From the NCBI RefSeq assembly GCF_014773395.1, contig NZ_JACXAF010000009.1, forward strand, positions 81,247-145,246: a stretch of DNA of 64,000 bases. The letters run 5' to 3'. The translations under genes were made by a program, and so were the position numbers. This document shows positions 34,064-42,905 of the stretch, one piece after another. Each line of letters opens with the position of its first letter. The first letter of the stretch is position 1. The notes under the pieces were generated by a model, which had not been told where the DNA came from, made no database searches, and saw only the letters and a program-made list of their open reading frames with translations. Origin of the DNA: Neiella litorisoli. GTDB taxonomy: Bacteria; Pseudomonadota; Gammaproteobacteria; Enterobacterales; Neiellaceae.

Positions 34064-34672
34064 TTAGTCGTCAAACGAGAGTACGGCTGATTTACCGATC
34101 TGAGGGAAGTTAAAGAACCGCAATTCTTGGCGCGACATGATGTGATGCGAGAGCATCATGCAGATGTCACGGAACATGAGGTCTTGAACGTCTTGGCTCA
34201 GGCCAACGTATCGATACTGAATCGATAAGCCCTTGTCTTTAAATTGCGACGCGAACTCCGGCAAGGTCATGCACAGGCAGTCCCATTGTTCGATCTCCGG
34301 TCCTAAATCCGAATTGAAACGTTTGTCGGTGCGCTCGACGTAGACTTCCCACTCCAAAATCTTGGGCAGTTGGTAGAGCACGGCACGCAGCAGCGTCTTA
34401 TAGCGCTCACCAATGGATGTATGGTGAGGCACCTCCTGCCATGCAATCACCGCTTGTGACACCACATATTCAAACATGCTGGTGTCTTCCGAGCATTGCG
34501 GTGCAGGTAGCTTGCTGCCAAGAAACGACAGGAGTCGCTCAAAGACATCAGTGACTTGTTTCATGTCCTCGCACATCACTTGATAGTGCCGGTGCATGGT
34601 GGCGGATAACGCTTCTCGTACGTCGCTCTGCCTGGCTTGTTGATTGGTCATCTGACCGGTTTGTGTATCCAT
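34064..34672 (-). CDS. Conjugation-associated hypothetical protein, 202 aa
   Basis: Soluble helical protein between traD and the DUF4400 gene, same operon. Blocks such as 'FEYVVSQAVIAWQEVPHH' and 'RDICMMLSHHIMSRQELRFFNFPQIG' suggest a conserved protein, but I do not recognise the family. Position argues for a role in transfer. Confidence 0.6.
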   Translation of the reverse strand: MDTQTGQMTNQQARQSDVREALSATMHRHYQVMCEDMKQVTDVFERLLSFLGSKLPAPQCSEDTSMFEYVVSQAVIAWQEVPHHTSIGERYKTLLRAVLYQLPKILEWEVYVERTDKRFNSDLGPEIEQWDCLCMTLPEFASQFKDKGLSIQYRYVGLSQDVQDLMFRDICMMLSHHIMSRQELRFFNFPQIGKSAVLSFDD

Positions 34673-34700
34673 GTGGTATTCCTAATCTCAAATTCTGTTA

Positions 34701-36680
34701 TCAGTGCAATATGAATGGGATCCGTCCCTTCAAGCGTCTGCCGTCCGCAAGACGCGCCACGTATTGTAAGTTAGGGAGCATTCCTAATAAAACTTTAGGA
34801 AAAGCAGGCATCTGCATTCTGTTAAGTCGCTCAGAGTAACCGCCACTGAAAGCCCCTATGTCGTTCGCGGTACTGGAGCCATGGGACACGGTAATTTGCT
34901 GATTTAACACTTGCGCCTCGCCAAAGTTGTCAGAGACATATTGTTGGGTGCGATCGTCATTCACCCGCATACTGAAGAAGTTGTTGCACAAACCAAGGAA
35001 CCGCTGCGCTGTTGCCGGCGAGGTCTTGGCTTCTAAATCTGGAATTGTTTGGGTCGCCAGAAACATCTGAAACGCTGCTGCACGTCCTTGTGCTAGCATG
35101 TTGATCAACCCTTCATTGCCCGAGACGGCTGCATGCACCTCATCCACGAAGATGCTTACATGGCGGCCGCCATTGGCTGCATAGTTATAACGGTCACCTG
35201 CGACGGCGTTTAGATCGGCTAGGAACAATTTACAGAGGTAACCGGCTGTTACAGGATCGCTTAGGGAGTCGAGTGACATGTAAATCACCCCACCGTTCTG
35301 TGCAACCGATTTCAAATCGATGATCGGCGGTCTGTCAGAGTGGCCAAGGTCATCCACTGGTGAAATGAGTTCATCCAATGGGGAAGCTGTGAGCGCCGTA
35401 AAGAGTGGCAGCAAGGATGCGGTCATGCGCTGGTAGTGCGATGGGTCGCGTTCGGCTAAATCAATAGCACCTTCCACTTCTTTAGAGGGGTGCATCGCCG
35501 CAACACTTGAGCGATAGAAACCAATGAGCCGCTCTAAGTAATGGTCACCCTCGGTAATGGTGTCACGCCATGAATCCCGCAACTCATTATCAAAGTGCAC
35601 TTCCAACGCCTTCTGGCACAGCTCATTCTTGCCGACGGTCAGTGCTCTGTGAATGCCGGTAATTTGTGGGCGCTGACCAATAAACAGCATCGCCTCGACG
35701 ATTTGTTCGATAACCTGCCAACCGTATGCTTTAAATGGGTCGTTGTCGCCATCTTTGGTGGCTTGGAGGTTGCTGAGTCGCGCCGCAATCTCGGTGTTGC
35801 GGTTAAAGTTGCGCAGCGGATCAATTCGAACCGACTGGGATGGCTCGGACGGGTCAAAATAGTAAAACTTGTGCAATTCGCCCCGAGCGGCCATTTCAGC
35901 TTGAATCGCCTTGCGCCAATCTTTGTCTTTCTTAGGGTCCAAGATCACCAACGTGTGGCCGTCCAGATGCAACATTCCCAATGACAGCAATTTCATCAAG
36001 GTTGTTTTGCCGGTACCAACGTTGCCGGCAATGAATGTGTGGCCGCAGAAGCTGCTCGCCAGCTGGAAGAGTTGTTTCTCTTGGCCAAGCCCATGGATCC
36101 ACGGACGACCGCACAGCTTGAGCGTTTCTTCGCGCCAACGCTTTTCAAACGGACGTAACGCAAAGGGCAATTGAATCTCGGTGTAGTCGGTGGTCATGGA
36201 TGTGACTTGATAGGCTCGGTTGGCATGCTCAGTGCCCCAGGGAAATCCATCACCGATGTAAACTTGTCGCTCGGATTGTTGCTCGGCCAACTTACTCAGT
36301 TTGCGCTCCAATCTGCGCTGTCTGTGATCGCTTGGTTCGTTGTGCATTTGCGCATCTAATTCGCGCATTGTTGTTCCGCGACGCGCATTCTCGACGGCGT
36401 TGTTTAACTGACGAAGAGCTGACAACGGAATCGTTGTGACTTTGTTACGAAAGAGTTTTATCTGCTGCGATATGAGAGGCCACACTTGATAGATTCGTGC
36501 AAAGCCCATCGCTGTCATAAAGATAAAGACGTAGTAGTGCACGCCACCTTCTTTCAAGCTGGCAAACCCACCACTGCTTAATACCATACCTGCGCCGATT
36601 AACCAGACATACGCCGCTCGCATCTCCAGCGGCGGACGGAATAGATTTTCTTGGTAAACCGGATCCGATTTACTGGTCAT
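34701..36680 (-). CDS. traD: TraD-type coupling protein (T4CP)
   Basis: 659 residues. Two N-terminal membrane segments (about 22-60), then the cytoplasmic ATPase: 'GHTFIAGNVGTGKTTLMKLL' (Walker A, about 215-235), 'LVILDPKKDKDWR', 'VSIFVDEVHAAV' (Walker B) and 'MFLATQTIPDLEAKTS'. Couples the relaxase-DNA complex to the secretion channel and drives DNA export. Its start overlaps the end of traI by 11 nt, indicating coupled translation. Same gene order (traI-traD) as SXT and IncA/C elements. Confidence 0.9.
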   Translation of the reverse strand: MTSKSDPVYQENLFRPPLEMRAAYVWLIGAGMVLSSGGFASLKEGGVHYYVFIFMTAMGFARIYQVWPLISQQIKLFRNKVTTIPLSALRQLNNAVENARRGTTMRELDAQMHNEPSDHRQRRLERKLSKLAEQQSERQVYIGDGFPWGTEHANRAYQVTSMTTDYTEIQLPFALRPFEKRWREETLKLCGRPWIHGLGQEKQLFQLASSFCGHTFIAGNVGTGKTTLMKLLSLGMLHLDGHTLVILDPKKDKDWRKAIQAEMAARGELHKFYYFDPSEPSQSVRIDPLRNFNRNTEIAARLSNLQATKDGDNDPFKAYGWQVIEQIVEAMLFIGQRPQITGIHRALTVGKNELCQKALEVHFDNELRDSWRDTITEGDHYLERLIGFYRSSVAAMHPSKEVEGAIDLAERDPSHYQRMTASLLPLFTALTASPLDELISPVDDLGHSDRPPIIDLKSVAQNGGVIYMSLDSLSDPVTAGYLCKLFLADLNAVAGDRYNYAANGGRHVSIFVDEVHAAVSGNEGLINMLAQGRAAAFQMFLATQTIPDLEAKTSPATAQRFLGLCNNFFSMRVNDDRTQQYVSDNFGEAQVLNQQITVSHGSSTANDIGAFSGGYSERLNRMQMPAFPKVLLGMLPNLQYVARLADGRRLKGRIPFILH

Positions 36681-39129
36681 CGAATACCTCCTGATTCAGA
36701 TATGCGTAATCCCCATCCATGGTCGTGAGGGACTGCAGTGCATCGAATGCTTGCCGGAAAGGGATGGCTCCTTGAATAGCGAGCATGAGTTGCGGCAGGT
36801 TCGATGTCCGGTAGCGACCGTTGTTTGTCTCAAGCAGACCTTTATCAATCAGGTCGGTCAGTTGTTGTTTGAGTGACGCTTGGACAGCATCCACCACCTC
36901 TGATGTCTCGGACGTCATGGTTGTAACAGGTGATGATGGTTCATCTGCCGTGTCATTCTGCTCAACAGGTGATTCATCAATGTCTTGCTCTGACTCAAGT
37001 GAGTCTTGGGTGTCAGTCAGGTTGCTTGGTGCTTCTTGTTGTTCTTCCTGCGCCTGGCCAAGCGCTTGCTCGATATCTAACGCTTTGGTCATCGGCCCGG
37101 TCAGGTGGAGACCTTTTAGTGAATGTCCGTCACTGTCCTTGAAGGGCACGAGAAGCGCCATTGGTCTGCTCATGTCGAATTGAATCAGTTCGGCTTGCTT
37201 GAGTTGTCCTGTGACATCCGTGGCTTTGACATTGAAAGCGGCTGCAAATGTTTTTGCGATTAAGTAAGAACTCTTACCTTGATGGTAAATGCCGTAGTCG
37301 GTGAGTTGCTTTTGTCCCTCTGAGACACGAGTATGGACTTGGTCGAGCATGTCACCTATTGCACCTGCATCGCGGCGATGCCACGGTTGCTTAATGGCGA
37401 CTGGCTTGGTGTCATCTCCAGGCTGTACGGTCGCCTCCAACTGCTGCGGCTTCTTAGGTTTGCCTCGAACTGCTGTAAAGTTGCCTGCTGGTGGCTTTTC
37501 CAATTTTGGCGCCGCTGGTGGTGCTTCGAGCTCCATTTGACTTTGGCTTGGGTTCGCCGCTGGTTCGGCCGGAAGTGGTTCGGATGGGCTGTGATTGTCG
37601 CGACCGGACTCCGGTGATTCAGGTTGCTGCGATTTTTGTTTCTTTTTCGCTTGGCGGCGTTTTGAGCGCTCAATCTTGGCTTGCTTTGCTGCTTCACCTT
37701 TTCGTTCAAGTTCGCGCTGCTTCTCTAAAGGTAAAATCTCGCGCGCTTCAGCCTCAACGTAATGAACGCCGTCAAAGTTCTCGTTTAGCTTGAGGATGCC
37801 TTGAGTATTCGCAGGCAGCACGTCGCCATCAAATAGATAATTCGCCCATGTCAGGCGGACAACAGGTACCCATTTGTCGGTCTGTGGATTTTCTTGAACA
37901 ATGGTCACTTCTTCTTTGGTGAAGTTGCCATGCATGAATAGGCTGTAACGTGCTTCTTTGTCTTCTTGTTTGGTGATGTCGTTATCACTCAAAAAGTCGC
38001 GCATCCATGAAGCGGATTGAGGGCAATTTACACCGGATTTGCCTAAGTAACTCACGATGTCATCCATCGCATGAGGGTAGGCAAGGTACGCTTCATTACC
38101 GAGCATATAGACGCGGCTTTTGGTGCCCGGATCGTTAATTTCCCACTGCGCTATCAAGTGGCGCATGGCGCGAATGACATTTGTTCGCAGTGATGCATTC
38201 TTCGGGCCGAGGTGCGGATCGTAGACAATCCGTTTGTCAGCGGCGACGCTTCTGGCATCGGCAACACGAAGTGCGTCCGTTAGAAAGTGCTGGAAGTGCT
38301 GGTAGTCGTTGAGCGCCACTCCAATTAGTTGGTGTAGGTTGTCGCCCGACTCTATCAAGTAGTTTTTCGCGGCGTCCGGCAACAACTTATCCAATAAGTA
38401 TGCTGCCTGCGTTTGGTGTTGGTTGTGTCGGCGACCGCGGCTAAAGTGTACCTTGTAGTGGGAGACATTATGCTCTTCGGCCCAGTCCAGCAACGACCCA
38501 ATAATTGGCTGCCATTGTGGTGCGCGACCTTGTACATCAATCACTCGCATGTCGGTGAACAATTTACCTGCGTCATGCATTAGGCCGACCAGCCACGCTG
38601 CATAAACCCATCGAGGGCGCCGAACTCGTTCAATGTCGAGGTAGTTGGTTGCTGTTAACTGCTTGCTGCGGGCATAACGGAGTGCCAACGAGCTCACTTC
38701 TATTGAGTGGCGTAGTAGTCCGCCGACAGATTCATGATGGTCATTCTCAGACGCAGGGATGCAGTGTATGTAACTGGTAATGCGCCGGATAACTTCCAGA
38801 TATAAGGTATCGAAGTTCGCCTGTCCGAGACCGACAGTGTCGTCTAAGTCGGGCGCGTTGTGACGGATTTCGGCAATTAAATCTTGCTGTTTCGACAGCA
38901 GAATGTCGACATCGACAACAGGGATGCCGAATGCCAATGGCGGATGACTCAACAAGTCGGCCACGGTCACCCGCTTCCCATGAATGTCGAAGACAATGGT
39001 GTCAGCTTCCGCTGCGTCCATCAGCTCGCTGGGCGGGTTGTCATATTGATCAGCCCGTTGCTTCCAGAAATGTCGCTGAATGAACTCGACTGACACTTGC
39101 TTGAGTCGCTCCACTACCGTCACGCTCAT
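36670..39129 (-). CDS. traI: TraI-type MOBH relaxase
   Basis: 819 residues. The N-terminal part has the MOBH signature: 'ENDHHESVGGLLRHSIEV' (H-x3-GG-L-x2-HS type) and 'AAWLVGLMHDAGKLF' with the HD pair, as in TraI_2 relaxases that nick oriT with HD-type metal ligands. The middle is long, Lys/Gln/Pro-rich and probably disordered (residues about 460-590), and the C-terminal region (TraI_2_C-like, about 600-700) looks winged-helix ('TDYGIYHQGKSSYLIAKTF'). It starts 1 nt after the DUF1845-like stop. Nicks and pilots the transferred strand. Confidence 0.9.
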   Translation of the reverse strand: MSVTVVERLKQVSVEFIQRHFWKQRADQYDNPPSELMDAAEADTIVFDIHGKRVTVADLLSHPPLAFGIPVVDVDILLSKQQDLIAEIRHNAPDLDDTVGLGQANFDTLYLEVIRRITSYIHCIPASENDHHESVGGLLRHSIEVSSLALRYARSKQLTATNYLDIERVRRPRWVYAAWLVGLMHDAGKLFTDMRVIDVQGRAPQWQPIIGSLLDWAEEHNVSHYKVHFSRGRRHNQHQTQAAYLLDKLLPDAAKNYLIESGDNLHQLIGVALNDYQHFQHFLTDALRVADARSVAADKRIVYDPHLGPKNASLRTNVIRAMRHLIAQWEINDPGTKSRVYMLGNEAYLAYPHAMDDIVSYLGKSGVNCPQSASWMRDFLSDNDITKQEDKEARYSLFMHGNFTKEEVTIVQENPQTDKWVPVVRLTWANYLFDGDVLPANTQGILKLNENFDGVHYVEAEAREILPLEKQRELERKGEAAKQAKIERSKRRQAKKKQKSQQPESPESGRDNHSPSEPLPAEPAANPSQSQMELEAPPAAPKLEKPPAGNFTAVRGKPKKPQQLEATVQPGDDTKPVAIKQPWHRRDAGAIGDMLDQVHTRVSEGQKQLTDYGIYHQGKSSYLIAKTFAAAFNVKATDVTGQLKQAELIQFDMSRPMALLVPFKDSDGHSLKGLHLTGPMTKALDIEQALGQAQEEQQEAPSNLTDTQDSLESEQDIDESPVEQNDTADEPSSPVTTMTSETSEVVDAVQASLKQQLTDLIDKGLLETNNGRYRTSNLPQLMLAIQGAIPFRQAFDALQSLTTMDGDYAYLNQEVFDDQ

Positions 39130-39894
39130 TTATGCTGCCTGTGAGTCTTTGTCTGACGGAATAGGATCAGCTTCGTCCGGTAGTGCAACAACTTCCTCTG
39201 TGTCAGGTTGCGCAGAGACCACCTCAGTATCGCCAGCTAGTATCTTGGGAGCCGCTGTGCCCGACAGTCGTGACATGAGTGCTTCCATACCACCGTCGGT
39301 TTTTAATGCAGCCAAGAATTGCTGGACAGAATAGGGGCGGTTTGCTCGCTTGCCTGGCGACGTCACCATGAAGATTTTCTGTTGGATTCGGTTGAATAGC
39401 GAAACTAGCTGGTGGCGTGCATGCTCGTGCTGCTCTGTTGGTAATACCGCAGCTAAGTGAAGTAGCTCAATTCGGCTCATCACTTTATCTGCACGTGCCA
39501 TTAACCCAATTAGCTTCCAAAAAATTGGGTGCGTCACCTCTATCACTAATTTCTGGTTATCTGGGTACTGAACTTCCGGTAGCTCCATGGCTAGCATTTC
39601 TTCAGCTTCATCGGCCTGAGCTTCAATGCTGATGATTTCTTCTTCGGCAATAGCGAACACCTGCTTGTCTAAGAATTGTTCAATATCTTGATTGATCGGA
39701 AGCGTGTCGCTGGTATATCGAAGCAGTACGGCTGAACGCTCGATTGCGCCGAACAGGGTGCCGCCTTTTGAGTCTAGAAATCGATACAATACAGTCGACT
39801 CAAAGTTCTGCGGTTGTAGCAATGCTTTGCGCTTCTCGGGTTGACGGCTGCGTGCTTGGCTGCGTTTTGGTTGCTGTTGAGGACTGTTCATCAT
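39130..39894 (-). CDS. DUF1845/AcaB-like protein
   Basis: 254 residues. 'EVTHPIFWKLIGLMARADKVMSRIELLHLAAVL' followed by 'NRIQQKIFMVTSPG' resembles the core of DUF1845 proteins (AcaB family) of integrative and conjugative elements; basic N-terminus, acidic C-terminal tail. In IncA/C plasmids AcaB is a transcription activator. Overlaps the preceding gene by 95 nt in another frame, an unusually long overlap; start signal is GGAG close to two consecutive ATG codons. Moderate assignment. Confidence 0.45.
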   Translation of the reverse strand: MMNSPQQQPKRSQARSRQPEKRKALLQPQNFESTVLYRFLDSKGGTLFGAIERSAVLLRYTSDTLPINQDIEQFLDKQVFAIAEEEIISIEAQADEAEEMLAMELPEVQYPDNQKLVIEVTHPIFWKLIGLMARADKVMSRIELLHLAAVLPTEQHEHARHQLVSLFNRIQQKIFMVTSPGKRANRPYSVQQFLAALKTDGGMEALMSRLSGTAAPKILAGDTEVVSAQPDTEEVVALPDEADPIPSDKDSQAA

Positions 39895-40339
39895 CTCTCC
39901 TTTCGTTTCGACGAATCTCTACTTTGAACTTGTGAATGGCATCCATCTCGCCTCGAATCGACGCAAGCTTTTGTTCTGTTTGGATGACTTTGCTTAGCTC
40001 CCATCGGCGACAGATGCGCTCAAAAAGCTTTTGTGTGTAACCTTTTTTTGTTGGGGTCACATGTCGACCGTATGAGCGATTTACATTCTTGCGAATGCCG
40101 CTTCCATCGAATCGCTTCCATGTGATGTACCACTTGTCCACATTCTTTTTGTATTCCATTACGGGCGCGACCGAACCTAAACCTTGCACGTCATCCGCCT
40201 TGACGCCGGTCTCCATCAGCTGAACGCGCAACTTGTTCTCTGCTTTCCACCAGACGTAGTACTCATCGACGATGGCTTTAGCGTCAATTCGCAACCGCTC
40301 CATGCGCGCTTCAAGCACGCTTGCAATCTCCGGTCTCAT
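39800..40339 (-). CDS. MobI-like transfer protein
   Basis: 179 residues from the ATG at 40339, which has GAGG 5 nt upstream; a longer TTG reading to 40390 lacks such a site. 'IDAKAIVDEYYVWWKAENKL' and 'YKKNVDKWYITWKRFDGSG' resemble MobI of SXT and IncA/C elements, which binds oriT and is essential for transfer. Position also fits: first gene before traI, next to the gene-free repeat region. C-terminal about 35 residues are low-complexity. Assigned on resemblance and context. Confidence 0.5.
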   Translation of the reverse strand: MRPEIASVLEARMERLRIDAKAIVDEYYVWWKAENKLRVQLMETGVKADDVQGLGSVAPVMEYKKNVDKWYITWKRFDGSGIRKNVNRSYGRHVTPTKKGYTQKLFERICRRWELSKVIQTEQKLASIRGEMDAIHKFKVEIRRNERRDDEQSSTATKTQPSTQPSTREAQSIATTAEL

Positions 40340-40508
40340 ATCTGCCTCATTTATCAGTGTGGAAATAGTCTGACGGAGTTGCTGGAACAAAGGCGGTCAC
40401 TTAAGCGTGTTTTTGCACGTGCCAATTTGCCTAAACCCTACTTTTCGATTTCTGGAGTAGGTGGTGAAGAAAGGAAAGGGTCATAAATTTAAGACTTGAA
40501 ACTTGTTT

Positions 40509-40759
40509 CTGCGTCTTTGTTTGTTCGCAGGAATGGGTTTCTGTTTTAGGTGTTCATCTCCCAATAAACGTGTTTCTGCGAACAAAGACCGCAGAACTAT
40601 GTTTTCTGTTAATTGCAGATGAAGGCTCACCGACTGAAATCTCAGAAGTACAGTTTCTGCGAACAAATACCGCAGGAACCTAATTACTGTCATTTTTGAG
40701 TGGTATTGCTGGCTTCTTTCGCTACAGAAAGAGGGGTTCTGCGAACAAAGACTGCAGGA
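40509..40759. repeat. Four copies of a CTGCGAACAAA...GCAG repeat
   Basis: Core CTGCGAACAAAKACYGCAG occurs at 40576-40594, 40657-40675 and 40739-40757, with starts 81-82 bp apart, and in reverse orientation (longer by 3 bp) at 40509-40530. Each copy is an imperfect palindrome (CTGC / GCAG ends). The region 40340-41038 has no convincing gene. It separates the MobI-like gene from parM and is the best candidate for oriT or for a centromere. Confidence 0.75.
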
Positions 40760-40935
40760 GACGTGTAGCTGTGTGTCGTACCGATTATTCGGTATCAGCA
40801 ATTCCGCCTAAGCAAATCTACGTGGGTTATTCCGAGGTTGAACTGATTAGGTCATTTATGGAGTCAATTTTGACTGACGATTGACCATTTTTGGGAGTTG
40901 GTTTGAATTACTATTCGTACCACTAAACGTCCTTT

Positions 40936-41025
40936 AGGACTTCTGGCGAACCTCTTAACGCATTTTGGGCTGAAAATAAGCTGATTTGAGAGTGCCAGGA
41001 CTTCTGTAGAACTTTTAACTGTATT
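40936..41025 (+). repeat. Two 29-bp direct repeats upstream of parM
   Basis: AGGACTTCTGnnGAACnnnTTAAC begins at 40936 and at 40997, 61 bp apart. The second copy ends 14 nt before the parM start. Direct repeats just upstream of an actin-type partition operon are typical parC centromere/operator iterons bound by ParR. Confidence 0.65.
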
Positions 41026-41038
41026 CAGTAGGTGATTT

Positions 41039-42088
41039 ATGGAACAAATTGCACGCTCTATTGACATAGGATTTGGAACACTGTCATGCGTAACCGATCT
41101 GCAGAATGGCTTACCAACTGTTGAAACCATGCCGGCAATCGTGTCTCGCAAGCATTCTAACGACAGTCTCGCAGTTGCTAACTACACAAGCGCGAACATG
41201 GTGTTCAACATTGATGGGCAACTTGTTGAGGTGGGCAAAGATATCGGGCTGACATCTGGAACGGATGTTTGTCGCGACTTGTCGAGTAGTTATGTGGAGT
41301 CGCTTCAATACAAGGCTTTGTTTACTGCGGGGTTAAACTTGATGAACCTGCCAGATAACCGAGTCGATATCTTAGTCGGCGGATTGCCGGTTGAACGAAT
41401 GAGTGAGAAAAAAGCACTCGAGCACTATATGCAGGGACAGCATAAAGTCGGTGATCGGCTGATCACTGTGGAGCGAGCAATTGTTATTGCTCAACCGCTT
41501 GCAGGCTTACTTTGCTATGCGCAACAAGATGGCGGAGAGCGAATGAACCACTTAATGCGAAACCAATGCGTATTGGGCGTTGATCCAGGTTTTCTTACCT
41601 TCGATTGGTGCGTGTTGAACCGTGGTAAGCCGGTGGACAGCATGAGTGGCAGCAATGAATTTGGTTTGTCGAAAGTGATTGATGCTGTTTCCTCTGTTAT
41701 CAAGCAAGCTTTCTCAGTTTCAAGCGTTCCATCCATTGCTATTGAAGACGCTTTGCGAACCGGCAGTCTCCGCATGTTTGGTAAACAATACCCGTTCCCA
41801 ATCTGCTCCGGCGAGCAACATGATGTCAGTTTCGATGCGACCACGGCTATACAATCTGTCTGTGATATGGCGATGACCGATCTTAAATCTCAAATTGGGA
41901 ATGGTAGTGGTGTCGACTTAATCGCGCAGATGGGCGGGCCTGCATCGCTGTATAGCCCAGCTCTGCAACGTGCATTCCCTCGACATCAACTCTCTATGGC
42001 GAAAAACTCGCTGCAGGCTGTCGTGATAGGTATGCAGATATTTGCGAACAACGAACTATCGAAGCAACTGCGAGCGGTGGCATCATGA
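41039..42088 (+). CDS. parM: ParM/StbA-type actin-like partition ATPase
   Basis: 349 residues with actin/Hsp70-fold landmarks: phosphate-1 'ARSIDIGFGTLSCV' at the N-terminus, 'VLGVDPGFLTFDWCVL' (second phosphate loop, about residue 178) and 'LIAQMGGPASLYSPALQ' (adenosine loop, about 292). ParM polymerises and pushes plasmid copies apart. Directly followed, with a 4-nt overlap, by a small ParR-like gene and preceded by iterons, giving a full type II partition locus. Confidence 0.85.
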   Translation: MEQIARSIDIGFGTLSCVTDLQNGLPTVETMPAIVSRKHSNDSLAVANYTSANMVFNIDGQLVEVGKDIGLTSGTDVCRDLSSSYVESLQYKALFTAGLNLMNLPDNRVDILVGGLPVERMSEKKALEHYMQGQHKVGDRLITVERAIVIAQPLAGLLCYAQQDGGERMNHLMRNQCVLGVDPGFLTFDWCVLNRGKPVDSMSGSNEFGLSKVIDAVSSVIKQAFSVSSVPSIAIEDALRTGSLRMFGKQYPFPICSGEQHDVSFDATTAIQSVCDMAMTDLKSQIGNGSGVDLIAQMGGPASLYSPALQRAFPRHQLSMAKNSLQAVVIGMQIFANNELSKQLRAVAS

Positions 42089-42390
42089 GTGGTAACTTAA
42101 TCCGTTCTAACGTCAAGGTCACCACTGACCATGCTGATCTATTTGAGCACTTAGCGCCAATTAACAAACGAAAACGCGCTGAAGAAATCCGAGCGCTGGC
42201 ACGAATTGGGTTGCTAGCGAAACGGCAGAATCTAGTGCCCAATGAGATCGATTGTTCAAATTCTGGACAACATCACATAGATGACAACAAAACTGACCAA
42301 TATGATTGCTGTTCAACCGATAGATCTGATACTGCTAGCGCCTCATTGCTAGATGTGCCGTTTGACCTAAGTGATACGGTCCTAGCATGA
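42085..42390 (+). CDS. parR: Probable ParR-type DNA-binding adaptor
   Basis: 101 residues. N-terminal half could hold a ribbon-helix-helix ('RSNVKVTTDHADLFEHLA', 'NKRKRAEEIRALARIGLLAK'), as in ParR; C-terminal half polar and acidic, as in the ParM-binding tail. Translationally coupled to parM (4-nt overlap). Function assigned by position and by these features. Confidence 0.6.
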   Translation: MSGNLIRSNVKVTTDHADLFEHLAPINKRKRAEEIRALARIGLLAKRQNLVPNEIDCSNSGQHHIDDNKTDQYDCCSTDRSDTASASLLDVPFDLSDTVLA

Positions 42391-42404
42391 GTTGTTTTTG
42401 TAGA

Positions 42405-42433
42405 ATAATTATGCAGTTTTTAGGTATAATTAT
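42405..42433 (+). promoter_or_regulatory. AT-rich control region of the activator genes
   Basis: ATAATTAT at 42405-42412 and 42426-42433, exactly 21 bp (two helical turns) apart, with TATAAT at 42425-42430 and the flhD-like start 86 bp on. Likely operator of the activator operon, target of an unknown repressor. Very different from the shared promoters. Confidence 0.45.
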
Positions 42434-42518
42434 TTTGTCATAGATAGAATAGGTATTGATAGATATTCAAATCGCTGCGATTGGAGTGCTGCAGATTTGA
42501 CAACATGGAGGTGGCGTC

Positions 42519-42905
42519 GTGACCACATCAACAGATTCGAATTCTCGTGATTTGGCGTTGGCCGATGGTCTTGATGACAGTTGGACCAACATACTTGAGT
42601 TGCAATATCAGCTCATAGTCAACATGCACCAGATGTGCGTTCTAGATCCTGCGGCGGCGTCAGTCATGCTCGGAATGTCTCTGAAAGATGCTCAAGAGTT
42701 TGCTGCGATCCCTCACCACAAACTATCCAAACTGATCAATACAACCCACTGGTTTTTACAGTTTCCGAAAACCAATCTCGCCGGCACGCCGATGGGATTT
42801 ATCCAATATGTCAGTCATGTAGTCGACAACAATTTAGGTCCCTCGATGATGGATCTTGAGTTTGCGCGTCAAAGCGTTAATCCCAGAGCTAAAGGAGTTA
42901 GCTGA
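42519..42905 (+). CDS. FlhD-like transcription activator subunit
   Basis: 128 residues, GTG start with strong GGAGG. 'ILELQYQLIVNMHQMCVLD' then 'ASVMLGMSLKDAQEFAAI' then 'HHKLSKLINTTHWFLQF' follows the layout of FlhD (helix, 'A..LG...', 'L..L..T..LVC.F'). SXT SetD and IncA/C AcaD are plasmid-borne FlhD-like proteins that, with SetC/AcaC, activate transfer genes. The next gene is FlhC-like, overlapping by one base. So this is probably half of the master activator of transfer. Confidence 0.7.
   Translation: MTTSTDSNSRDLALADGLDDSWTNILELQYQLIVNMHQMCVLDPAAASVMLGMSLKDAQEFAAIPHHKLSKLINTTHWFLQFPKTNLAGTPMGFIQYVSHVVDNNLGPSMMDLEFARQSVNPRAKGVS

Noticed and set aside
36821..37793. Several + strand frames opposite traI
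   Set aside because: They are shadows of the relaxase gene with Ser/Cys-rich or Arg-rich composition and no start signals.
40509..40759. Regularly spaced repeats as a CRISPR array
   Set aside because: Only four copies, one inverted, spaced 81-82 bp with imperfect palindromic units and no cas genes; they fit iterons better.
40481..40801. A 106-codon - strand frame through the repeats
   Set aside because: Composition follows the repeats (repeated CSQNPSFCS-like strings); not convincing coding sequence.
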